Positions 1 through 6,708 are shown, counted from the stretch's first letter. The stretch is 6,889 nucleotides of DNA from JASFUX01 sp050050115 (GCA_050050115.1 JASFUX010000184.1:1-6889); one strand, 5' to 3'. The notes: generated by a model not told the origin, from the sequence alone. A program made the numbers and translations.

Positions 1-156
1 GTCCAAGCCGCGATGAAAATGGGCGAGGCGATCTACGGCGCCGGAGATTCTGGCGGCGAGGCCGGCGCGGAAGCCGGCGAAGCGTCAGGCGAGTCCGGCG
101 AGGACGTCGTCGACGCCGAGTTCGAGGAAGTCGACGACGACAAGAAATCCGCGTAG
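1..156 (+). CDS. dnaK: Chaperone DnaK (Hsp70), C-terminal end only
   Basis: This is the last 51 codons of an open reading frame that enters from the left edge and stops at TAG 154-156. The visible protein begins with the end of the alpha-helical lid (VQAAMKMGEAIYG). It continues with a disordered Gly/Ala/Glu/Ser tail (roughly residues 14-34 of the fragment) and ends in DVVDAEFEEVDDDKKSA. That ending is the conserved acidic tail of bacterial DnaK; E. coli ends in a closely similar DVVDAEFEEV motif. DnaK is the cytoplasmic ATP-dependent Hsp70 chaperone and works with DnaJ and GrpE. The ATPase and substrate-binding domains lie outside the window. The call rests on the tail motif plus dnaJ lying immediately downstream on the same strand, the usual bacterial order. 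The tail has an irregular repeat of G-E-A / A-G-E units, typical of a flexible linker. Any promoter or heat-shock control lies upstream and cannot be seen. Confidence 0.94.
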   Translation, partial: VQAAMKMGEAIYGAGDSGGEAGAEAGEASGESGEDVVDAEFEEVDDDKKSA

Positions 157-211
157 GGACGTGTGGCGGCGTTGGAGCCCATTGCCATGAGACGATCGCG
201 TCCTATCTCTG

Positions 212-289
212 GCTGCGCGCGCGCCGATGATCGCGAACTCGCCGAGCAGAGCGCGGCGGCGCGCAGCGAGAGCTTCCGGATTTTTGTTT
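212..289 (+). terminator. Candidate attenuator hairpin between dnaK and dnaJ
   Basis: Perfect 9-bp arms GCTGCGCGC (212-220) and GCGCGCAGC (259-267) pair. After a small internal loop the stem can extend with GCCG (223-226) against CGGC (254-257). A T-rich run (TTTTTGTTT, 281-289) follows 13 nt after the outer arm. The gap between stem and T run is longer than in a classical intrinsic terminator, so this may only partly terminate, or may instead be an RNA-processing site or chance pairing in GC-rich DNA. If active, it would lower dnaJ expression relative to dnaK. Inference only. Confidence 0.35.
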
Positions 290-305
290 CTAGGTTCGCC
301 GCCCG

Positions 306-1490
306 ATGAGCACCAAGCGCGACTACTACGAAGTCCTCGGCGTGCCGCGGGATGCGGACGAAAAGGCTTTGAAGTCCGCTTACCGCAAGCTGGCGATGCA
401 GCATCACCCCGACCGTAATGCGGGGTGTACGGACGCTGAAGCAAAATTCAAGGAAGTCAACGAAGCCTACGCGGTGCTTTCCGATGCGCAAAAGCGCGCC
501 GCCTACGACCGCTTCGGCCACGCCGGCGTGCAAGGCCAATCCGGCATGGGCGCGGGCGGCGACTTCCACGACTTCGAAGACCTCGTGCGCGGGGCCTTCG
601 GCGGCTCCTTCGACGACATCTTTGGCGAGCTGTTCGGCCATGGCCGCGCGCGCCGCGGTCCGCGCGGCGGACCGCAGCGCGGCGACGACCTCCGCTACGA
701 CCTCGAGATCGAGCTTGAGGACGCCTTCTCAGGCAAGGAAGTCGAGATCAAAGCGCCGTCAGCGGAAACCTGCGGAACCTGCACCGGCTCGGGCGCCGAG
801 CCGGGCACCGCGGTCGAAACCTGTCCGACATGTCAGGGCGCGGGCGCGGTGCGCACCTCCCAAGGCTTCTTCACGATGCAACGCACGTGTCCCTCGTGCG
901 GCGGCCAGGGCCGCTACGTGCCGACCCCGTGCAAGGTCTGCGACGGCGCGGGCCGGGTGCGGGCGACGCGCAAGCTCTCGGTGAAAATCCCCGCCGGGGT
1001 CGAGGACGGCATGCGCATTCGTCTCGCCGGCGAAGGCGACGCGGGCCCGCGCGGCGGTCCGCGTGGCGATCTCTACATCTTCGTGTCGATCCGTCCGCAC
1101 GACCTCTTCGAGCGCGACGGCGCCGATCTTTACTGCCACACCCCGGTGTCGATGGTCTGCGCGGCGCTGAGCGGCGAGATCGAAATCCCGACGATCGAGG
1201 GCGGCCGGGTCAAGGTGAAGATTCCCGAGGGCAGCCAGACCGGCAAGAAAGTCCGTCTGCGCAACAAGGGCATGAGCTCTCTAAGGAGCCCGTCGCGCGG
1301 AGACATGATCGTCGAGCTGTTCGTCGAAACCCCGACCAAGCTCAATCCCCGCCAGCGCGAGCTGCTCGAGGAATTCTGCTCAGAGAGCCCGGAGGGCTGC
1401 AATCCCCAGCACCACGGATTTCTCAAGCGCGCCAAGCGGTTCTGGGACGACATCTCAGGCGGCGACGACTCCCGACCGAACGCGCACTGA
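306..1490 (+). CDS. dnaJ: Chaperone DnaJ (Hsp40, type I)
   Basis: A complete 394-residue type I J-protein, slightly longer than the usual 375-385. It delivers unfolded clients to DnaK and stimulates its ATPase in the cytoplasm. The J domain spans about residues 5-70, with the essential HPD at 34-36 in the context KLAMQHHPDRN. A Gly/Phe-rich linker follows (about 75-115, including GAFGGSFDDIFGELFG). Four zinc-binding CxxCxGxG repeats start at residues 156 (CGTCTGSG), 173 (CPTCQGAG), 195 (CPSCGGQG) and 209 (CKVCDGAG), so all eight cysteines are present. C-terminal client-binding beta domains run from about 220 to 360, ending near GFLKRAKRFWDD. The start is the ATG just before STKRDYYEVLGV, which matches the family N-terminus. 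The Shine-Dalgarno match is weak (AGG at 292-294, 11 nt upstream). A small divergence is MSSLRS at residue 323, where the family commonly has a GMPxLR-type sequence. The gene lies 149 bp after dnaK and was probably once, or still is, co-transcribed with it. Confidence 0.98.
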   Translation: MSTKRDYYEVLGVPRDADEKALKSAYRKLAMQHHPDRNAGCTDAEAKFKEVNEAYAVLSDAQKRAAYDRFGHAGVQGQSGMGAGGDFHDFEDLVRGAFGGSFDDIFGELFGHGRARRGPRGGPQRGDDLRYDLEIELEDAFSGKEVEIKAPSAETCGTCTGSGAEPGTAVETCPTCQGAGAVRTSQGFFTMQRTCPSCGGQGRYVPTPCKVCDGAGRVRATRKLSVKIPAGVEDGMRIRLAGEGDAGPRGGPRGDLYIFVSIRPHDLFERDGADLYCHTPVSMVCAALSGEIEIPTIEGGRVKVKIPEGSQTGKKVRLRNKGMSSLRSPSRGDMIVELFVETPTKLNPRQRELLEEFCSESPEGCNPQHHGFLKRAKRFWDDISGGDDSRPNAH

Positions 1491-1601
1491 CCAAGATTCC
1501 CCGCCCGTAGCAGTAGGCCGCGCACTCGCCAGCGGTTGAGCGGCGTTGTGGCGCGCCCTGCGTCCGCGTAGCCTCCGCGTGCGGCCTTTTGACCGGAGGC
1601 G

Positions 1602-4526
1602 ATGCGCGGGTCGGCCATGGGTGGTTCGCTGACATTTCTGATCCTTCTGCTCCTCGGCGTCCTGGTCGGCGCCGTGTTCGGATGGATCGCGTTCTTCCGG
1701 ACGAACACGCTCCGCCGCGAGGTCGTTGCGCTCAAAGCGGAGATCGACGCCCTGCGCCGCCGCCTGGACGGAACAGCCGCGCCGCGTCCCGCCGCCAAGC
1801 CTCAGGCGACGCCACCTCAGCCGACGCCCCAATCGGCATCCAAGTCGACATCGGTCCCCGCGACCTCGCCGCCGGCGCCTGCGACCCCGCCCTCGACCCT
1901 GACGGCCAAGCCGCCCGCCTCGCCCGTCGCCGCTTCGATCGACGCCGGCGCCGCGGCGGCCGCCGCGAGTTCTCCCGCGGACGGCATGCGAACGGTCCTT
2001 GAAGGGGTCGAGCGGCGGCTCGCCGGCAACTGGATGATCTGGATCGCCGGGCTCGCAATCGCGCTCGGCGGCGTCTTCCTCGCTGCATTCGCCATCGAAC
2101 AGCAGTGGATCGGTCCGCGCGTCTGGGTCGCCCTCGCGGCGCTCCTCGGTCTCGGCGTCGTCGGGGCGAGCGAATGGCTGCGTCGCTCGGGCGTGTCGGA
2201 AAAGCTTGGGGGCGAAGCCGCGCCGGAAGGCGTACGCGAAGGGGTCTTGGGCCACGCGCTCGCGCCGCCGATCACCGCAGCGGCCGGCCTCGTCATCATC
2301 TACGCCGCCTTCTACGCCGGTTCGCTCGTCGAACCGCCGGTTCCGCCGATCATCGCGATGATCGGCCTCGTCGCCGTGGCGGCGGGCGCGGTCGCCCTGG
2401 CGCTTCTGCACGGGCCCTTGTTCGTCGTCCTCGGTCTCGTCGGCGCTTTCGTCGCGCCGATCCTGATCGGCTCGGACGACCCGCGGGCCTGGAGCCTGTT
2501 TCTCTACGTCTTCGCCGTCGTGATCGTCGGTCTGGCGGTGACGCGGCTGGTCGGCCGGCGCTGGCCGTCGCTCGTCGCACTCGGCGGCGGGGCGCTCTGG
2601 CCGCTCCTGTGGTTTGCGAGCGGCGGACCGGTAGAGCAAGCTTGGGCGCTCGGACTCTATCTGCCCGCGCTCCTCGTCGCGGCTGTCGCCTTCGCCTGGG
2701 ATCTTGCGCGCGACGCGGCGAGACCGGATCCGGCCCTGGATCTCTGGAGCGACGCGCCCGTGTCGATCGGCGCTGCGCACCTCGCCGCGATCGTCGTCTT
2801 TGTACTGAGCGCTCTGCTGGCGCTGCACGTCGGTCACGACGAGATGGCGATCGCCTCTCTCGCCGCCTCGACGCTGATCGCCATGATCGGACCCTGGCGG
2901 CGCGAAGGCTTTCTCGGCCTGCCGCTGATCGCCGCGGCCGGCGTCGCGCTGACCCTCTACATCTGGCCAGAAGGCGCGACCGGCGTCATCACCGACGAGA
3001 CGCGCCTTGATCGCGCGACCGGCGCTGCGACGCCCGCGGGACCGAATTTCCTGCGCACCTGTCTGGGCTTCATGGCGCTGTTCGGCGTCGGCGGCTTGGT
3101 CATGCAGGACCGCTTGCGCGTCAAGGCGGTTATGGCGGTCGCGTCCGCCGGCGCGCCGGCGGTGATCCTCGCCATCGCCTTCTGGCGCACGACCGGGCTC
3201 GGGGAGAGCTTCGAGCAGAACGCGCTCTGGGCGGTCGCAAGCCTGCTGCTCGCCGGCGCAAATCTGTTCGTGCTCGAGCGCATCGCGCGGACCGAGGGCG
3301 GCGTGGACGCGCAACCGGGCGCCGCGTCGGCCTATGCGATCGGCGCGGCCGCCGCCGCGGGGCTCGCGGTTGGCATGGCGCTCGACCACCTCTGGATGAG
3401 CGTCGGCTTCGCCGTCATCGCGCCCATCTGCGCCCTGCTCTATGGGCGCTTCAAGCTGCGCGCCCTCGCCTGGGCGGCGGTCGCATTCGCGGTGCTGGCC
3501 GCGGCGCGGCTGACAGTTTTCGGCGAGGTGTTCTCCTATACGCCCGAGGAGCTCGGCCGCTGGCCGATCCTCAACTGGCTGCTTTTGGGCTACGGCGTTC
3601 CGGCCGCAGCGGCGTGGTGGTCGGCGCGGCGGTTCGAACGCGCGGGCTTCGAGACCGGCAGCCGCACCGTGCAGAGCCTCGACGGCGCGGCGCTGATCCT
3701 CGGCGTCGCCCTCGTCTCCATGCAGATCAGACACGCGATGAACGGCGGCGAGGTCGGAGCCCTCGGCTACTATCGGTTCTCGCTGGCCGAAGTCGGGCTG
3801 CAGACATCGGCGTGGCTCGGCGCGGCCTTGGCGCTCAGGTGGCGACTCGGACCGAAGCTCTACTTCGTCCATCGCTGGATCGAGCGTCTGCTGATCTTCG
3901 CCGGCCTGTTCCAGCTCGTCGTCATGCAGCTGTGGCTGATCAATCCGTGGTGGGGCGTTTGGCTGACGTTCGCGCGCGGGACGATCGTCTTGAATTCCCT
4001 GCTTCTCGCTTACGCCATCCCCGCGGCGCTCGCGGCGGCTTACGCGATCATCGTCCGCCGCCAGGGCTACGCCCGCATTGCGACGATCGCCAGCTCGATC
4101 GCGATGTTCACCGCCTTCATCTGGACCACGCTCGAGGTCCGCCGGCTGATCTACGGCGAGGAGATGACCTGGGAGATCTCGGCGCGCGCCGCGGCCTCGG
4201 TGCAGGACGCCGAGCGGTTCGCCTACTCCGGCGCCTGGCTGGTCTTCGCCGCGGTGCTGCTGGCGCTGGGGATCTGGCGCAAGCGGCCGAGCCTGCGCTA
4301 CGGCTCGTTGCTGCTTCTGGTTGTGGTGACGCTCAAGGTGTTCATCGACAGCTTCTTCGACCTCGGACTGCTGCTCCAGGCCGTCTCACTGTTTGCGCTC
4401 GGCGCGGTGCTCCTGGGCATATTCGTGCTCTACCAGCGGATCATCCCGCGCCTGCTCGGCGAGGACGGCGAACCTCCGGCCCCGTCTCCGGAACCGGAGC
4501 CGGCGCCCACCGGCGCAGCGACCTGA
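1602..4526 (+). CDS. DUF2339-family polytopic membrane protein, function unknown
   Basis: A 974-residue inner-membrane protein. An N-terminal membrane helix (about residues 9-31) leads into a short charged helix that looks coiled-coil (TLRREVVALKAEIDALRRRL, 36-55). A long Pro/Ala/Ser/Thr linker follows (about 58-127), then a run of many hydrophobic helices from about 144 to 948, probably more than 20. The tail is polar and Pro/Glu-rich. Three stretches fit DUF2339 (PF10101): GNWMIWIAGLAIALGGVFL near 142-160, LGLVGAFVAPIL at 277-288, and the closing KVFIDSFFDLG...LLGIFVLYQRI near 911-948. No biochemical role is established for the family, and I propose none. The start is uncertain. ATG 1602 has GGAGG only 2 nt upstream (1595-1599), and the in-frame ATG 1617 lies 17 nt from it; both keep the first helix. 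The gene stands 111 bp after dnaJ and 172 bp before dapB, so it may be its own transcript. The opposite strand is also open over much of this gene, which I treat as a composition effect. Confidence 0.93.
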   Translation: MRGSAMGGSLTFLILLLLGVLVGAVFGWIAFFRTNTLRREVVALKAEIDALRRRLDGTAAPRPAAKPQATPPQPTPQSASKSTSVPATSPPAPATPPSTLTAKPPASPVAASIDAGAAAAAASSPADGMRTVLEGVERRLAGNWMIWIAGLAIALGGVFLAAFAIEQQWIGPRVWVALAALLGLGVVGASEWLRRSGVSEKLGGEAAPEGVREGVLGHALAPPITAAAGLVIIYAAFYAGSLVEPPVPPIIAMIGLVAVAAGAVALALLHGPLFVVLGLVGAFVAPILIGSDDPRAWSLFLYVFAVVIVGLAVTRLVGRRWPSLVALGGGALWPLLWFASGGPVEQAWALGLYLPALLVAAVAFAWDLARDAARPDPALDLWSDAPVSIGAAHLAAIVVFVLSALLALHVGHDEMAIASLAASTLIAMIGPWRREGFLGLPLIAAAGVALTLYIWPEGATGVITDETRLDRATGAATPAGPNFLRTCLGFMALFGVGGLVMQDRLRVKAVMAVASAGAPAVILAIAFWRTTGLGESFEQNALWAVASLLLAGANLFVLERIARTEGGVDAQPGAASAYAIGAAAAAGLAVGMALDHLWMSVGFAVIAPICALLYGRFKLRALAWAAVAFAVLAAARLTVFGEVFSYTPEELGRWPILNWLLLGYGVPAAAAWWSARRFERAGFETGSRTVQSLDGAALILGVALVSMQIRHAMNGGEVGALGYYRFSLAEVGLQTSAWLGAALALRWRLGPKLYFVHRWIERLLIFAGLFQLVVMQLWLINPWWGVWLTFARGTIVLNSLLLAYAIPAALAAAYAIIVRRQGYARIATIASSIAMFTAFIWTTLEVRRLIYGEEMTWEISARAAASVQDAERFAYSGAWLVFAAVLLALGIWRKRPSLRYGSLLLLVVVTLKVFIDSFFDLGLLLQAVSLFALGAVLLGIFVLYQRIIPRLLGEDGEPPAPSPEPEPAPTGAAT

Positions 4527-4537
4527 GCGCGACCGCC

Positions 4538-4580
4538 GGGGCCAGCGCCTTGGCGCGCGCGCGGCCAGTCCCCATGTTTT
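4538..4580 (+). terminator. Weak terminator candidate after the DUF2339 gene
   Basis: Starting 12 nt past the stop codon, GCGCC (4545-4549) and GGCGC (4552-4556) face each other across only two bases. They are nested inside GGGG (4538-4541) and CCCC (4570-4573), and TTTT follows at 4577-4580. The loop is too tight for a good inner stem and the T run is short, so the call is tentative. The position at the end of a gene with a 172-bp gap before dapB is its main support. Confidence 0.3.
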
Positions 4581-4649
4581 GACTACGCGGAAAGATGACG
4601 CGGCGCGCGGCGTCGGTCATGCTGACGCAGGTGATTCGATCGGCCGGGC

Positions 4650-4666
4650 GCCAAATCGGTTTTGGC
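4650..4666. repeat. Short inverted repeat upstream of dapB
   Basis: A perfect 6-bp dyad, GCCAAA (4650-4655) and TTTGGC (4661-4666), with a 5-nt spacer. It ends 32 nt before the dapB start codon and 16 nt before its ribosome binding site. It could be a protein-binding site or a small leader hairpin. A second, weaker dyad (GCGTC 4610-4614, GACGC 4624-4628) lies upstream in the same 172-bp gap. No lysine riboswitch can be argued, because the gap is too short and lacks recognisable conserved elements. I also see no convincing -35/-10 pair. Confidence 0.35.
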
Positions 4667-4682
4667 CGTCCGTCCGCAGTTT

Positions 4683-4690
4683 GGAGGGAG
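4683..4690 (+). promoter_or_regulatory. Shine-Dalgarno site that fixes the dapB start
   Basis: GGAGGGAG at 4683-4690 lies 8 nt before ATG 4699. This favours ATG 4699 over in-frame starts further upstream that would overlap the preceding membrane-protein gene. The chosen start also gives the normal DapB N-terminus leading straight into the nucleotide-binding strand. Confidence 0.85.
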
Positions 4691-4698
4691 CCCCCCTC

Positions 4699-5514
4699 AT
4701 GCCCGACGTCCCGCTGCGACTCGCCGTCGCCGGACCGGCCGGCCGCCTCGGCGGCGCGATCGTCAAGGCCGCCAGCGCGCGCGGGTTCGAGCTGGTCGGC
4801 GGTCTGGTGCGCCCCGGTTCGGGCGCGGTCGGCATGGACCTGGCCACCTTCTCGAGCGGCGAGCGCGACGTTCATGTCGCGGCCACGGACGATCTCGAAA
4901 CCGCAGTGGGAAACGCAGACGTTCTGATCGACGTCTCCACCGCGACCGCAGCGGCCGAGCACGCCGAGAAGCTCGCCGCGCGCGGCGGGCCGGCGATGAT
5001 CATCGGCGCGACCGGCTTCGAGCCCGAGGAGGACGAAGCGATCGAAAACGCCGCCAAGTCCATTCCCATCGTCAAGGCGCGGAACTTCTCGATCGGAGTC
5101 AGCCTGCTCGCCGCGCTGGTCGAGCAGACCGCCAAGGCGCTCGATCAGGACTGGGACATTGAGATCGTCGAGATGCACCACCGGGCCAAGCGCGACGCTC
5201 CTTCGGGCACTGCCCTGATGCTCGGCGAGGCAGCCGCCGCGGGCCGCGGCGTCGAGCTTGACGAGCGGGCCGTGAAGGCGCGCGAGGGCATGACCGGCGC
5301 GCGCTCGACCGGCGCGATCGGCTTCGCCACCTTGCGCGGCGGCGGCGTGGTCGGCGACCACGAGGTGCGCTTCGCCGCCAGCGAGGAGATGCTCACGTTG
5401 TCGCACCGGGCGCTGGATCGGACGATCTTCGCGCGCGGGGCGCTGACGGCGGCGCGCTGGATCAAGGGCCGTGCGCCAGGCCTCTACGACATGCGCGACG
5501 TCGTGGGCCTGTAG
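4699..5514 (+). CDS. dapB: 4-hydroxy-tetrahydrodipicolinate reductase DapB
   Basis: A complete 271-residue enzyme (E. coli DapB has 273). It reduces the product of DapA with NAD(P)H to tetrahydrodipicolinate in the cytoplasm, on the route to meso-diaminopimelate for peptidoglycan and to lysine. The N-terminal Rossmann domain has the glycine-rich loop GPAGRLG (12-18). GATGF (103-107) corresponds to the family GTTGF, and ARNFSIGV (about 128-135) to the family NFSxGV segment. The catalytic and substrate-binding motif is EMHHRAKRDAPSGTAL, with H160, H161 and K164 matching E. coli H159, H160 and K163. The C-terminus AARWIKGRAPGLYDMRDVVGL fits the family ending. One point of note is GGLVRPGS: Val37 takes the place of the acidic residue that contacts the NADH ribose in E. 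coli (Glu38), while Arg38 is kept. That may favour NADPH. The gene has its own strong ribosome binding site and wide gaps on both sides, so it may be transcribed alone. Confidence 0.97.
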   Translation: MPDVPLRLAVAGPAGRLGGAIVKAASARGFELVGGLVRPGSGAVGMDLATFSSGERDVHVAATDDLETAVGNADVLIDVSTATAAAEHAEKLAARGGPAMIIGATGFEPEEDEAIENAAKSIPIVKARNFSIGVSLLAALVEQTAKALDQDWDIEIVEMHHRAKRDAPSGTALMLGEAAAAGRGVELDERAVKAREGMTGARSTGAIGFATLRGGGVVGDHEVRFAASEEMLTLSHRALDRTIFARGALTAARWIKGRAPGLYDMRDVVGL

Positions 5515-5533
5515 ATTTGCGCCCGCGGCAACC

Positions 5534-5549
5534 GTTGCATTCCTGCAAC
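5534..5549. promoter_or_regulatory. Dyad GTTGCA-N4-TGCAAC, possible operator
   Basis: A perfect 6-bp inverted repeat with a 4-nt spacer, 20 nt after the dapB stop and 195 nt before the desaturase ATG. Its core TTGCA-N4-TGCAA has the same 5-4-5 layout as CRP/FNR-family sites (FNR: TTGAT-N4-ATCAA), though the half-site differs. A further GCAAC (5528-5532) stands directly to the left, giving a triple GCAAC/GTTGC/GCAAC array. It could equally form an RNA hairpin at the 3' end of the dapB transcript; no T run follows. Confidence 0.4.
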
Positions 5550-5564
5550 TGCGACGCTGTCGCA
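5550..5564. promoter_or_regulatory. Dyad TGCGAC-N3-GTCGCA, possible operator
   Basis: A perfect 6-bp inverted repeat with a 3-nt spacer, directly abutting the preceding dyad. The half-site TGCGACA recurs in direct orientation at 5628-5634, and TGCGATA occurs at 5664-5670, all within the same promoter-containing gap. Two adjoining perfect dyads followed by repeated half-sites look more like protein-binding sites than terminator stems. No regulator can be named from the sequence. Confidence 0.4.
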
Positions 5565-5743
5565 CTTGCGCATTCGACCGGTTCCGTTAATCGGACGCAC
5601 ATTCAACCTGGGCAACTTGAAACATCGTGCGACAAAGTGGACGCCGTTTTCTTGCCGAAACGATGCGATAATCAACGACCTAGACAAATAATGGCTCGGG
5701 CCGCCTGATCGGCCGCCGCCTCCATCCGGGGAGCAGTGACACC

Positions 5744-6691
5744 ATGACGACCGATACGACGACCTCTCGTCCCGACGGCCCGATCGCACGCTCGGCGGCG
5801 ATCGTGCGCAGCTGGCGGACGATCGACTGGCCGGGCATGTTCTCGGCCGTGATCTATCCGCTCCTGGGCGCCGTCGGCATGCTGCTGGCCGTGATCCTCG
5901 GTCTCGCCGTGCCCGGTCTGACGTTTCATTGGTGGTATCCGCTGATCGCGCTGCCGGTGATCGCCGGCACGGTGTTCATCTGCAACCAGGGCATCGGCCC
6001 CTTGCACCGCATCTGGCAGCATCGCGCCGGCGAGCTGAAGCTGCCCGCGCAAATCATCGTCGCGTTCAATTGCATCGTCGCGATGCAGGGCAAGCTGGCG
6101 GACTGGGTGAACTACCACTCACAGCATCATGCGCTCTCGGACAAGCCGGGCGATCCGCACAATCCGCACGAGAGCAAGTTCTGGGCGTGGATCGGCTGGA
6201 TCATCTGGCGCGACAAGCAGGATCTTCAGCGCCCGACCCCGATGTGGCTAAAGAGCATCCCGGCGGTGCAGTTCATCGACCGGTTCCACATTTCGCTCTC
6301 GCTGGTGATCCACCTGCTCGTGCCGGCCGTGATCTATCTGATCGTCGCCCTCGCCGGCGGATCGCTGATCTTCACCTTCTTCATCCACGCCGCCGCGGTC
6401 GTCGGTCGCGGGCTGCAGTTCCACGCCACGACGCTGGGCGTGAACGTGTTCGGGCACCTGAAGACTCCGAAGTGGCTCCAGATCGTTCTGGCGCTGCTGA
6501 CGGGCGGCGAAGCGATCCACGGCCATCACCACGAGTTCCCCAAGAGCGCTCTGCACCTGCCGCAGAAGGGGTTCTGGAACCGGATCGTCGACTACAACGG
6601 CACCTTCCTGCTGCTGCTATCCAAGCTGCGTCTGGCGCGCAACCTCGAGGTCGCGCCGCAGTTCGAAAAGCCGCAGCGCGCGACGGCCTGA
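5744..6691 (+). CDS. Membrane fatty-acid (acyl-CoA type) desaturase
   Basis: A 315-residue integral membrane desaturase of the stearoyl-CoA desaturase-like family. Such enzymes use a di-iron centre, O2 and electrons from a separate carrier to put a double bond in an acyl chain. Box 1 is H88-RIWQ-H93. Box 2 is H125-SQ-H128-H129, followed by DPHNP (138-142) as in stearoyl-CoA desaturases. Box 3 is H259-GH-H262-H263. N234-xxx-H238 (NVFGH) matches the extra Asn/His ligand pair of the animal enzymes, so every expected metal ligand is present. Hydrophobic segments lie near 32-57, 63-82, 182-203 and 205-220. The N-terminal 25 residues are polar. Box 3 reads AIHGHHHEFP where the family often has a WHNNHH-type sequence. 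No ferredoxin, cytochrome b5 domain or reductase is fused or adjacent here. Regiospecificity and substrate form (acyl-CoA or lipid-bound) cannot be read from the sequence. The start ATG is preceded by GGGGAG with 10-nt spacing. The gene likely has its own promoter in the 229-bp gap upstream. Confidence 0.93.
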   Translation: MTTDTTTSRPDGPIARSAAIVRSWRTIDWPGMFSAVIYPLLGAVGMLLAVILGLAVPGLTFHWWYPLIALPVIAGTVFICNQGIGPLHRIWQHRAGELKLPAQIIVAFNCIVAMQGKLADWVNYHSQHHALSDKPGDPHNPHESKFWAWIGWIIWRDKQDLQRPTPMWLKSIPAVQFIDRFHISLSLVIHLLVPAVIYLIVALAGGSLIFTFFIHAAAVVGRGLQFHATTLGVNVFGHLKTPKWLQIVLALLTGGEAIHGHHHEFPKSALHLPQKGFWNRIVDYNGTFLLLLSKLRLARNLEVAPQFEKPQRATA

Positions 6692-6708
6692 CAGCCGCAT
6701 CTTCGTCT

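Larger units (their letters stand above)
5515..5743. other. Intergenic region dapB to desaturase with several dyads
   Basis: This 229-bp stretch is visibly less GC-rich than the genes around it, and I find no credible gene on either strand. It holds GTTGCA/TGCAAC (5534-5549), TGCGAC/GTCGCA (5550-5564), TCCG/CGGA around TTAAT (5583-5595), and direct copies of TGCGA at 5628 and 5664. A promoter for the desaturase gene very likely lies here. GATAAT at 5667-5672 resembles a -10 element, but I cannot pair it with a convincing -35 element. A Shine-Dalgarno-like GGGGAG (5728-5733) lies 10 nt before the desaturase ATG. Confidence 0.6.

Noticed and set aside
1563..1590. Repeat TCCGCGT (1563 and 1574) with a following TTTT as a dnaJ terminator
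   Set aside because: The copies are direct, not inverted. The only stem there has a two-base loop, so no credible terminator forms.
1773..1982. Pro/Ala-rich low-complexity stretch as a possible frameshift or repeat insertion
   Set aside because: The frame stays open and joins a membrane anchor to the conserved core. A flexible linker here suits the architecture, and there is no exact tandem repeat.
1455..3872. An 805-codon open frame on the minus strand, antisense to the DUF2339 gene
   Set aside because: Its translation is a featureless Arg/Asp/Glu/Gly/Ala-rich sequence with no recognisable domain. The + strand frame encodes a clear membrane protein family. Long antisense frames are expected where third positions are strongly G/C-biased.
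4393..4698. Upstream in-frame extension of dapB overlapping the DUF2339 gene
   Set aside because: It would add 102 Arg/Ser-rich residues not found in DapB. ATG 4699 has a strong Shine-Dalgarno site and gives the standard length.
4595..4927. A 110-codon + strand frame overlapping the dapB start
   Set aside because: It lies mostly out of frame over dapB, has no ribosome site, and its product is a Ser/Arg/Pro-rich frame-shadow.
4441..5565. A 374-codon open frame on the minus strand, antisense to dapB
   Set aside because: The + strand encodes DapB with all catalytic motifs. The antisense product has no recognisable motif.
5517..5708. A 63-codon + strand frame in the dapB-desaturase gap
   Set aside because: It would start with TTG directly after the dapB stop with no Shine-Dalgarno sequence, and its composition looks non-coding.
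5484..5789. A 101-codon minus-strand frame spanning the dapB-desaturase gap
   Set aside because: It starts inside the desaturase gene, has no recognisable domain and runs through the dyad-rich promoter region. No ribosome site supports it.
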